From Acorus gramineus (taxonomy: Eukaryota; Streptophyta; Magnoliopsida; Acorales; Acoraceae), in contig JAUJYN010000029.1 of NCBI GenBank assembly GCA_030737835.1, forward strand, positions 1,538,871 through 1,602,870: a stretch of DNA of 64,000 nt. Reading direction: 5' to 3'. Both the position numbers and the translations under genes were made by a program. Every line of letters starts with the position of its first letter. Within the stretch, counting starts at the first letter, position 1. The notes below the pieces were generated by a model, which worked only from the letters and a program-made list of their open reading frames with translations, had not been told where the DNA came from and did no database searches. Shown here in pieces: positions 55,537-64,000 of the stretch.

Positions 55537-57530
55537 GCAAGGGTGACAATATTATTGGGAAAGAAACCTTGGCAGGGCAGCGTGAGGTTCCGATATAGGA
55601 CATCTCGACAACCAAACAAGGAACACGGAGTACCCTAACCCGGGTCTCAATGTTGACCTCGCAAGGCCCCTCCCTATAATATTATCTAAGGCATGCAATT
55701 AAACATATACTAGCATTTAATTTAATAAAATAAACTAGTAGGAGACATGCATAGGCCGAGGCTTCCTAGCATGATAACAAGGTGACAGGATGCACGGCTC
55801 TTACACATATCTTAAGGGTGCAAGTCCCTAACATACAAAGTCTAGGGTGGCATGCATACTACTCATTATCCTGTTTGCATGGATTACACATTATAACAGT
55901 TAATATAAATCCATGGTGCCCCAGGGGAGGGCAATACACTCCCAAGTGAGTAGTACGCCTCCCTACTGGGTTGGATTGTCCCACTCACCGATAGTCGGGT
56001 CGTCGCGCGACCGTCCGTCAAGATCTACAAGATAAGGTAATCAAATTGGTGAGTAAAATCCACAAATAAATCCAAAAATACATTAAAATACACAACACTC
56101 GGACAAGCGTACATACGGCCTATACGCACACGAGCCCGAGCACCCCAACTCATTCCCGAACCCCCGGGCAGCCATACGCACGGCCACCCGCATGCGCACG
56201 CACGCACCCCGGCACCATCTGCGCACTGCCGCGCGCCTGCCCGCGCGCACCGACACACTGCCGCAAGCACGCGCACGCTCGCGCGCGCCCGCGCGCACCG
56301 TGCGTCCAGCCCAGCGCGACCCAGCGCGCACTGCGCGCACGCCCCAGCATGCGCACGCACTGGTCCCCAACTCCGCGCCCAGGCGCATGCCCAGGCGCCC
56401 TACCCCGCACCCAGGCGCAGTGCCCAGGTGCCCTGCCCGCGCGCTCACCCGCGCACACCCGCGCACACCCGCGCACCCGCGCGCGACTGCGCTCCCGACT
56501 GCGCCTGCCAGCACCCAGCGCCCACTCCTGCTCCACCCGAGCGCACGCCCGCGCGCACGCGCGCGCACGCCCTGCCATCTGCTCCGCCTGCTGCACTGCC
56601 TGCCTGCCAGCCTACCCGGGACAGCCTGCCAGCCCGCCCGAGCCACTCTACCACCCCTCTCATGCCACCAATGGCCTCCAACAGCCACCAACCACCACCC
56701 ACAGCCACCAGCACCAAAACACCACCTAAACAAGCATCTAAACATGGAAAAGAAGGGAAAGAAGGCTTACCCTTGAAAGGGAAGGAAAGGAAGGGGACCG
56801 GGAGCTCTTCGGCACCGAAATACCTCCCCAAAGGCCTCCACCACCAAGCTCTCTTTCCACCTCAAAGGGGCTGAAAACAAAGGAGAAGAGAGGGGGGTAC
56901 GAGGGGGTCAAACTCACCGGAACTCGAATCCGAGACTACCGATAGATAGATCGGGATGAGATCTAACCTTTCTCTTCTTTGAGTTTTGAGTTTCAAGCAC
57001 TCTAGGTAGCTTAAAATCAAGAAAAAGAGAGACGGGGAGAGAGAAAAACCAATGGAGAAGATGATGAATAGTGGGGGGCTAATTTTTGCTCTCACTTATA
57101 TATAATCCCTCACTTAGATTAGCCTAACTACGTTTAATTAGGGCTAAAAAGGATTAGTGAGGGTTTAAGTGAGTTTTGACTTGGGTCAACTCAACCACAA
57201 ATAAAAACAAAAGGGGTTGACCAAGTCTATGGGCCCACATTGACCGAATCAACTCTCCCACTGACTTCTCGCTCGGTCAAAACCCGGATACGCGGCGGAA
57301 CTATGAAATTCTGAAACGTTACCGGAATTCGACAAAATTTTCGTGAGCGGCTTGGAATGGCACCAGGACACATAATATGCAGTTAGATTTTCAATCGGAG
57401 CCCTCAATCTCAGGGTGATAGCTAAAAGCCCGAAATTTTAGCGGTTCCGATCGAAAAACAAAAAAAAACCAAAAAACTGCCAGAATGGTCCAACGGTTAC
57501 CAGAAGGTTAAAAGTGACACATATATAACA
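54599..57530 (-). repeat. Element C 3' LTR (T1)
   Basis: 2932 bp. Element sense: TATA TTATATATAAG (57106-57096), donor GGGTAAGCC (56770), GC-rich block 56620-56100, CTTGTAG acceptor (56026-56025), 36-nt segment 56024-55989, donor 55988, final CTCCAG ending 54993. One copy of the 80-bp G-rich repeat where the partner LTR has three. Carries an (ATA)14 tract at 55495-55536 that is about 6 units in the partner. Confidence 0.92.
55495..55536. repeat. (ATA)14 microsatellite in element C 3' LTR
   Basis: Fourteen perfect units; the same place in the 5' LTR (61479-61499) has a shorter interrupted tract, so the expansion happened after insertion. Confidence 0.95.
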
Positions 57531-57558
57531 TTCTCCCCCCCTTAGGAAATTTTGTCCT
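57531..57558 (-). promoter_or_regulatory. Polypurine tract of element C
   Basis: GGACAAAATTTCCTAAGG then GGGGGAGAA on the minus strand, directly before TGTTATATATG. Confidence 0.9.
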
Positions 57559-57579
57559 CAAAATAATACAAAAACATCT

Positions 57580-58180
57580 AGGAAGGGAAGAGATGCGGAT
57601 ACGCGTCACGCAAGGCGTCCTCGAGCTCTCAAGGGGCCTCAGCACCAGAACGGTGCTACCATCGCACCTTGACCAGATGGACTGTCTTGGTGCGGAGCCC
57701 TTTCTCGCGGCGGTCCATGATCACAATCAGCTGCTCCACGAATGACAAGTCCGGCTCGAAGACGAGCGGCTCGAACGGGATGACGTGAGCAGGATCATGG
57801 ACGCAACACACACCCAACCGCGATGCCTCAGAGCAACCTGCGAACCCACCCCTCCTAGACGGAAGGGTAAGAACTGGAGCTGAGGTGAGCCTTCGCTTAA
57901 ACTCCGGGAAGCTCTCCTCGCAAGAAGGGGGACCGTTCGAACCGGACATCCTTCCAAGCGAGGCGGTTAGGAGGTACAGCTATCCTCGAGAAACCCTCGA
58001 CAGACCTCCCGCAATAACCCGCCAGGCCCAGGAAGCTCCGAATCTCTGCAGGGTTCGACGGTCGACGCCAATTTGACACGGCGAGCGACTTGACCGGGTC
58101 CACAGATATGCCCTTGCCGGAAATCACGTGGCCCAGAAAACCATCCGTCCAACCAACCAAATCTCGCACTTAATCCACCA
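57580..58180 (-). pseudogene. Element C RNase H/chromodomain fusion relic
   Basis: From 58175 down to about 57802 the sequence matches the RT-RNase H junction of B ([60 protein letters not shown]). At 57798-57801 (GGAC in common) it switches to the linker before the chromodomain (HDPAHVIPFEPLVFEPDLSF) and ends with a degenerate chromodomain (IMDRREKGLRTKTVHLVKVR). About 1.6 kb holding the rest of RNase H and all of integrase is deleted. The fusion reads through in one frame for about 97 codons, but flanking shifts make it a relic. Confidence 0.85.
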
Positions 58181-58975
58181 TCAGCTGATGCTTCCAGGGT
58201 ATTCCTTGACTGGGAAAAGAAACCTCGGGAGGGCACCTTGAGGTCCCGATATAGGATACCCCGACAACCAAACAAGGAACACGAAGTACCCTAGCCCGGG
58301 TCTCAACGCTGACCTCACACGGCCCCTTAAACCAGAAAAGGAACACTAGAAGAAGACATCACTCTTAAAGAACACCACCAACCGCACTGGATCATCTACA
58401 TCTAGATAATCACCCACCGATATCCTTCAACATCCATCACAAGACCGGACCCAACATCCTTGGGAACGGTCGAACAACAATTGGGTCACGAGGCGACGCG
58501 TCTTCGCCTCATCCACACCCTCACTCCCCTCAGGAGACATATTGGGACTTTGGGAGAGACTTAGACTGCTCTACACCCCTGATCCACCGGTAGCCTCTCC
58601 TCCACACCGTAGGCCGCCTGGTCCGCTCCCACAATTCAGCACAGTCCGAACCCAAATCAGGAGGTGCCTACTAATGGGAGCCCTCTGTCAGGAAGGCCTC
58701 TCTAACGCTGAGGAGTCCCTACACGGATCCAACGAAGGGGAGAACGATTCCACGCTCGCGACATCATTCCTTAATCTTCTTCCGGGTAGCCTTACCTGGC
58801 ATACTCCCATGATCAGTACCCCTCCGACTGCATCGGTGGTACCTACGGATGGGAGCCTTTTGCCAGGACGGCTACAACCCGGCCTCCACAACTCAAACAA
58901 CCACTTTCGATACCCGCTCATTGAGATATTACACACATGCATAACAGCAACCAACACACATATATTTATAGGGAG
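58181..58975 (-). mobile_element. Captured LTR fragments inside element C
   Basis: 58200-58330 resembles the T1 stretch with 'gggaaaagaaacct-gggagggca', 'aaccaaacaaggaacac' (compare 61515-61630). 58380-58970 resembles T2 minus-strand sequence (compare 22190-22830: 'ctggatcatct', 'agaccggacccaac', 'gatccaacgaaggggagaacgattccacgctcgc', 'ggtggtacctacggatgggagcc'). Both are in the same orientation as the element and replace protease and the front half of RT. Divergence from the intact LTRs suggests an old event. Confidence 0.75.
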
Positions 58976-59329
58976 CTAGGGAAACAAAACATTACCTTGA
59001 ACCATGACACCCGGAACCTGCGCCTCCTCGGCCGAATGAGCTGCAACTCTGCCCTGAACAAATTGCGGCTGAGGAGCAGGGGCACGCCTCGCCGGCTGCA
59101 CTGGCTGCTGACGTTGAGGCTGCACGCAGGGTCGGCCAGCATCTGGGCAATTATACGAGATATGCCTGATGCGCTGACAATGGTAACAGCGCCGCGTCTC
59201 TGGTCACCAGGCCTGGATTGGCACTGCCGCAATGGGTGATGGATCCCACTCTGGCACCACATCAGCTGGAGGAGAGGCAGCCGCTAACTGATCAAAACGG
59301 GGCCTCCTCCTCTTGCGCTATCCCTGGTC
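58976..59329 (-). pseudogene. Element C gag C-terminus and protease start, decayed
   Basis: Homologous to B 45270-45690: relics of the basic region, the CCHC knuckle (CYHCQRIRHI-Y-C-DAG, 59125-59190, with the knuckle Gly changed), then AQVPGVMVQ. Two TAG codons (just below 59332 and 12 nt further) end the gag frame before it. Both are CAG in element B. Here DAG is followed by CGA rather than B's TGA. Confidence 0.8.
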
Positions 59330-60301
59330 CTAGCTCTTGGGAGGACTCTGATCTGCAGATGGGGTCGGAACCCTCACGAGGATCCCGAGGTCTCGCTCGA
59401 CTGTCTTCGCCCGAGACACCAAGTCTGAGAACCTCGAGAAAGCCTGGGAGGAGACATGCACCCGAATGGCGCTGCAGAGACCAAGCCCGAAACGGCGGCA
59501 CCGCGTCTCTTCGTCCATCACCAAGGCTGGAGCGAATCTGGATAGCCTCGTGAAGCGCGTGGAGTAATCGGCGACAGACATAGAGCCCTGCGTCAACCGC
59601 TCAAACTCCTGCATCACGATCTGCCGCGCCGAGAACGGGAAGTACTCCTCCAGGAAATACCTCCGGAATCCCGCCCATGAAAGCTGCTCCAATCCCTCGG
59701 GGATGTCCACCACTCGGGTAGCCCACCAGTCGGCAGCGCTACCCTTCAGCATGAAGGTGGCAAGGGAGACTCGCTGGCGATCCGTGCAATGCATAGTCGA
59801 GAAGATCATATCCACCTCCATCAACCATCGCTCTGGAGCAAGAGGATCCGCCAACTGGCCATAGAACTCGGGAGGGTGGAGCTTCAGAAAGGCTGCGAGG
59901 CCACTCTGCTGCACTCGCGCTACAGCCTCTAGCTCCACCTCCCTCTCCTGGGGATCCTGAACTCTCACCGCCGGAATCGCCACGGGGATTGGGGGTACTT
60001 CGGGTACCACAGGCGGATCTGCCACCAAGGGGACCTGTGGAACTGCATCACGGGTCGCCCTCAGCTCCTGGATCTCCCGCGCCTGCTCTACCAACACTCT
60101 GGTCTGGGCCTCCAGTGCCCTGGTCTGAGTCTCCACTAAATCCGCTATCCGAGCGAACGCACGTTCCCATGCGGGAGGCTCCTGCGCCGATCCTGGCCTC
60201 ACAGCCGTGGACTCTCCAGTAGCATCCTCGCCTCTAGTAGGTCCGGAAACCTCCAAATGTCGAGAGGGACCATGTCCGCGCCGTCCTCTGCGAGGAGGCA
60301 T
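59330..60301 (-). CDS. Element C gag, lacking the zinc knuckle
   Basis: 323 codons from ATG 60301 (MPPRRGRRGHGPSRHLEVSG), 103 nt after the primer site. Contains the coiled-coil-like PAWERAFARIADLVETQTRA, a Pro/Val-rich linker, and the complete Ty3/gypsy gag core (LHPPEFYGQLADPLAPERWL, FMLKGSAADWWATR, FRRYFLEEYFPFSARQ, FTRLSRFAPALVMDEETRCR). It ends at a TAG after ADQSPPKS, so the basic region and CCHC knuckle are cut off. Unlike element B's gag there is no frameshift in the N-terminal part. It could give a capsid-like protein unable to bind RNA through the knuckle; whether it is expressed is unknown. Confidence 0.9.
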   Translation of the reverse strand: MPPRRGRRGHGPSRHLEVSGPTRGEDATGESTAVRPGSAQEPPAWERAFARIADLVETQTRALEAQTRVLVEQAREIQELRATRDAVPQVPLVADPPVVPEVPPIPVAIPAVRVQDPQEREVELEAVARVQQSGLAAFLKLHPPEFYGQLADPLAPERWLMEVDMIFSTMHCTDRQRVSLATFMLKGSAADWWATRVVDIPEGLEQLSWAGFRRYFLEEYFPFSARQIVMQEFERLTQGSMSVADYSTRFTRLSRFAPALVMDEETRCRRFGLGLCSAIRVHVSSQAFSRFSDLVSRAKTVERDLGILVRVPTPSADQSPPKS

Positions 60302-60402
60302 ATCAGCAACCTAAGAAAACCAGACACTAGGATCATAATACTCATATAGAAATCCTAGGACTCATCTCTACGAAAAAGAAGACCATTGGCTCTGACAGGA
60401 CC

Positions 60403-60421
60403 AGGCTCTGATACCAACTTT
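60403..60421 (-). promoter_or_regulatory. Primer binding site of element C
   Basis: AAAGT then TGGTATCAGAGCC on the minus strand directly after the 5' LTR, with the second TCAGAGCC 8 nt beyond, as in element B. Confidence 0.9.
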
Positions 60422-63400
60422 TGTCACGCCCCAGGGCCGGCCGACCCCGGGACGCGGCAAGTGTATATATGATATCAGTAAACAGGAGTTCAATAACATA
60501 CTCACACAACAGCTAAAATGACAACAAAAGCAGGGCTGACATGATATATACACCAATAGCGGAAGCTAAAAGACTGAATCTGTAATCCAAAAACATATTA
60601 CAGACTCGATACATAATCAACTGTCCTGTGAGAGCCAATATATACAAAGACATCCAAATACAATACAAACGCGTGCCCAAGCACGGAATATAATACATAC
60701 AAGCAAAAGGGATGCTGATAGCCTCTGATACTCGCGGGACGTGGCGCTACTCCGCTACTGATGAAGTCCCTCGGGGAGCTCTTCCTCAGATGACACTGGA
60801 GAAAAATATTATGCGAGGGGTGAGCCACACGCTCAGTGAACAGCGCAACCCATGCAACACAGTTATATTAACCACAACCAGATATTCTTATTCCACAATC
60901 TCATTATTAAAAGCCACGAAATGGCAACAGCTACACAAACCAGTGGGTCGCTCATCGCCAACCCACTACACCCTCACCTCTCAATAGGTGACATAGGATA
61001 TTGGGACTAACTACACAATCCAGTGGGTCGCTATCGCCAACCCACTACACCCTCACCCTCACCCCTCAATAGGTGACGTAGGATATTGGGACTTACACTC
61101 CAGTGGGTCGCTACATCGCCGGCCCACCGCATCCCGCACCCTCACCCCTCAATAGGTGACATAGGATATTGGGACTGACTAGGCTGATGGTCGCCCTTGG
61201 TCCACCGATAGTCTCTCCCCACTCCGTAGGCCGTTTGGCCACTCCCACATTCAGCACAGTCCGTCTCAAATCAGGAGGTGCCTACTGATGGGAGCCCCTG
61301 CACGGGACAGCCTTTCCAACGCCGGGGTAGTCTCTAAAGGATCCAACGAAGGGAATAGATCAGCCTATCCATCGCATATGATCCACTCGGATCCGCAGAC
61401 AACACATCATAATAACTCTAATGCCATGAATTCTTCAGAATTCCTCCAGGGCGTATAACCAGGATGCGGGGAACATGTATAATAATAATAATAACAATAG
61501 GGGGACAATATTATTGGGAAAGAAACCTTGGGAGGGCAGCGTGAGGTCCCGATATAGGACATCCCGACAACCAAACAAGGAACACGGAGTACCCTAACCC
61601 GGGTCTCAATGTTGACCTCGCAAGGCCCCTCCCTATAATATTATCTAAGGCATGCAATTAAACATAAGCTAGCATTTAATTTAATAAAATAAACTAGTAG
61701 GACGCATGCATAGGCCGAGGCTTCCTAGCATGATAACAAGGTGACAGGATGCACGGCTCTTACACATATCCTAAGGGTACAAGTCCCTAGCATACAAAGT
61801 CTAGGGTGGCATGCATACTACACATTATCATGCTTGCATGGATTACACATTATAACAGTTAATATAAATCCATGGTGCCCCAGGGGAGGGCAATACACTC
61901 CCAAGTGAGTAGTACGCCTCCCTACTGGGTTGGATTGTCCCACTCACCGATAGTCGGGTCGTCGCGCGACCGTCCGTCAAGATCTGCAAAATAGGGTAAT
62001 CAAATCGGTGAGTAAAATCCACAAATAAATCCAAAAATACATTAAAATACACAACACTCGGGCAAGCGTACATACGGCCTGTACGCACGCGAGCCCGAGC
62101 ACCCCAACTCATTCCCGAACCCCCGGGCAGCCATACGCACGGCCACCCGCACGCGCACGCACGAATGCGCACGCACGCACGCACCCCGGCACCATCGGCG
62201 CACTGCCGCGCGCCTGCCCGCGCGCCCCGACACACTACCGCACGCACGCGCGCGCCCCCGCGCCCACTGCGCACACGCCCCAGTACGCGCACGCACTGGT
62301 CCCCAGCTCCTCGCCCAGGCGCATGCCCAGGCGCTCTGCCCCGCACCCAGGCGCAGTGCCCAGGTGCCCTGCTTGCGCGCGCGCACGCTCGCGCGCACTC
62401 CCACGCACACCCCCGCTCGCGCCAGCACCCGCGCCCACCTGCGCGACCACTCCGCGCGCACCCGCGCGCGCGCGACTGCGCGCCCGATTGCGCCCGCCAG
62501 CACCCAACGCCCACTCCGGCTCCACCCAAGCGCACGCCCGCGCGCACGCCCTGCCATCTGCTCCACCTGCTGCACTGCCTGCCTGCCAGCGTACCCGGGA
62601 CAGCCTGCCAGCCCGGCCGAGCCACTCTACCACCCCCCTCCGGCCACCAATGGCCTCAGACAGCCACCAACCACCACCCACAGCCACCAGCACCCAAAAC
62701 ACCACCTAAACAAGCATCTAAACATGGAAAAGAAGGGAAAGAAGGCTTACCCAATGAAAGGGAAGGAAAGGAAGGGGACCGGGAGCTCTTCGTGCACCGA
62801 AATACCTCCCCAAAGGCCTCCACCACCAAGCTCTCTTTCAACCTTCGAATTGGCTGAAAATAGGGGAGAAAAGAGGGGGTAGAGGGGGTCAAACTCGTCG
62901 GAACTCGAATCCGAGACCACCCATAGATAGATCGGGTTGAGATCTAGCCTTTCTATTCTTTGAGTTTTGAGTTTCAAGCACTCTAGGTGGCTTAAAATCA
63001 AGAAAAAGAGAGAGGGGGAGAGAGAAAATCCAATGGAGAAGATGATGAATAGTGGAGGGCAACTTTTTGCTCACTTATATATATAATCCTCTCACTTAGA
63101 TTAGCCTAACTAGGTTTAATTAGGGCTAAGAAAGGATTGGTGAGGGTTTAAGTGAGATTTGACTTAGGTCAACTCAACCACAAATAAAAACAAAAGGGGT
63201 TGACCAAGTCTATGGGCCCACTTTGGCCAAGTCAACTCTCCCAATGACTTCTCGCTCGGTCAAAACCCGGAACTGCGAAATTCTGAAACGTTACCGGAAT
63301 TCGACAAAATTTTCGTGAGCGGCTTGGAATGGCACCAGGACACATAATATGCAGTTAGATTTCCAATCGGAGCCCTCAATCTCAAGGTGATAGCTAAAAG

Positions 63401-63502
63401 CCCGAAATTTTAGCGGTTCCGATCGAAAAACGAAAAAAAACTGAAAAACTGCCAGAACGCTCCAACGGTTACCAGCAGGTTAAAAGTGACACATATATAA
63501 TA
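60422..63502 (-). repeat. Element C 5' LTR (T1)
   Basis: 3081 bp. The plus-strand end reads ...ACATATATAATA where other copies have ...ATAACA, a possible C-to-T change of the terminal CA. Element sense: TATA TTATATATATAAG (63087-63076), donor TTGGGTAAGCC (62750), GC-rich block 62600-62060, TTTTGCAG acceptor (61985-61984), 36-nt segment 61983-61948, donor 61947, three 80-bp G-rich repeat units (60940, 61020, 61100), final CTCCAG ending 60796. Confidence 0.92.
60940..61175. repeat. 80-bp minisatellite, three units, in element C 5' LTR
   Basis: Units start with CCAGTGGGTCGCT at 60940, 61020 and 61100; each contains CCCTCACC(CTCACC) and TGACATAGGATATTGGGAC. The partner 3' LTR has one unit (55115-55200), element B LTRs two. 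Confidence 0.85.
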
Positions 63503-64000
63503 ATACATATATCAACAAAAGCATGCTCATATTTTTATATCAAAACTAGCAGTCATATTCCATAAAATAAGTTGGTCATAGCATGAATACATAATATATT
63601 CTTTGAAATCTACATATGAAACTTATGTCCACTCACCTCTAGTCCTCGCAATACAAACCGATGCACGTACATAAACGCTACACACTCGCACGTGAAAAAC
63701 CTAGCATAACAATTATGCAATAATAAATCAGAAATCATTCACTCACGACCCAAACAACTGACAAGCAACTTACAACAACACTAGGCCCAATAACTTGACA
63801 CAAAATCCTAAAAACCTAATTTCACAAACTCCGAATCTCACCAATTTTCAACCAAAGTATCTTGAGACTATAAAGATCTCCATAAAAATATAAAATAAAT
63901 ATTTCAACATCAATTTATAATTATTATAATTATAAATCAAATTGCACCCATTTGGGCCCACCGCCAAATCTACAAATGAAATAATTAAATTTCAATTTAA
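63503..64000 (-). other. T4 LTR interior to window end
   Basis: AT-rich, no open frame of note. Contains the GTGAGTGGAC donor-like site (63636) and ends in an A/T-rich stretch ('aattattataattataaat'). Confidence 0.5.

Larger units (their letters stand above)
54599..63502 (-). mobile_element. Element C: gag-only, non-autonomous Tekay derivative
   Basis: 8904 bp with both LTRs (54599-57530 and 60422-63502), polypurine tract and primer site but only 2891 bp between the LTRs. Element-sense order: gag, scrambled protease start, captured LTR pieces, RT-RNase H fragment fused to the chromodomain linker, polypurine tract. Lacks integrase, nearly all protease and the RT catalytic region. Both LTRs carry the private change GGGCC(A/G)GCCGACC, so they are a pair. 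The flank GCATA on the left and (A)CATA on the right is a possible duplication. The structure suggests a parasite of autonomous relatives such as B's lineage. Confidence 0.88.
50860..64000 (-). mobile_element. T4 LTR, split by a T1 solo LTR and by element C; runs off the window
   Basis: Plus-strand start TGTAACACCCCCAAATCC. Visible pieces: 50860-51486, 54433-54598 and 63503-64000. Element sense is minus: GAG|GTGAGTGGAC donor-like site at 63636, and CACTGAGCGTGTGG, TTG, CTCACCCCTC, pyrimidines, TTTTCAG|GTTAAGG at 51232-51185. Composition is AT-rich, with phrases 'ggccacctagacg' and 'ggcatggccacgtagac' repeated at 51445-51470 and 54440-54510. The far end lies beyond 64000, so it is unknown whether it is solo or belongs to a larger element. 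Confidence 0.7.

Noticed and set aside
60940-61175. Possible CRISPR-like array
   Set aside because: Direct tandem units without unique spacers, in a plant LTR; a minisatellite explains it.

Overview
The window looks like repeat-dense plant heterochromatin. It is built almost wholly from long terminal repeat (LTR) retrotransposons nested inside one another; I found no intact host gene. The plant assignment rests on three signals. The primer sites match plant initiator-Met tRNA (TGGTATCAGAGCC). The polyproteins have the order gag-protease-RT-RNase H-integrase-chromodomain of the Tekay/Del chromovirus lineage (Ty3/gypsy). A piece of an Athila/Tat-type element and a HARBI1-like nuclease relic with an intron are also present. 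The species cannot be named from this sequence.

Five LTR types recur. I call them T1 (element-sense start TGTTATATATGTGTCA, end GGGCGTGACA), T2 (starts TGTTATGCCTGTG or TGTTGTG, same end), T3 (plus-strand start TGTAACGCCC), T4 (plus-strand start TGTAACACCC) and T5 (LTR of element A). Layout: 1-1467 Athila/Tat-type 3' end and LTR; 1468-4897 decayed plus-strand Tekay pol and its T2/T1 mosaic LTR; 5229-14461 T3 solo LTR holding two further solo LTRs (T1 6120-8926, T2 9395-13109) and itself splitting a small inverted-repeat element (about 5130-5228 and 14462-14863); 15835-18008 partial T2 LTR; 18009-21543 T1 LTR; 21601-25117 T2 5' LTR with primer site; 25118-29705 element A (T5 LTR remnant, chromodomain, integrase, RT); 29705-33757 T2 LTR piece split by T1 solo LTR 30288-33339; 33758-34690 HARBI1-like relic; 34691-50559 a T2 solo LTR split by complete Tekay element B (35702-49945), whose own 3' LTR is split by another T1 LTR (about 35858-38962); 50560-50859 a viroplasmin/RNase H1 N-domain ORF; 50860-64000 T4 LTR split by a T1 solo LTR (51487-54432) and gag-only element C (54599-63502).

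Element B has all coding domains but several frameshifts. Element A has good RT and integrase cores with nonsense codons and no gag. Element C kept gag, LTRs, primer site and polypurine tract, lost most of pol, and carries LTR pieces inside. None can make a complete polyprotein as sequenced, so C, and probably B, would need proteins supplied in trans to move.

The most unusual signal is inside the LTRs. All nine informative T1 LTRs carry a segment of exactly 36 nt between an AG acceptor-like site and a GTGAGT donor-like site. It is preceded by a GC-rich variable block that begins at a G|GTAAG or G|GTGAG donor-like site, and followed by a second intron-like stretch that ends at a conserved branch-point-plus-acceptor signature. 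The second donor recurs in T2-T5 and the final acceptor signature in T2-T4. This suggests a spliced LTR leader shared by the lineage.
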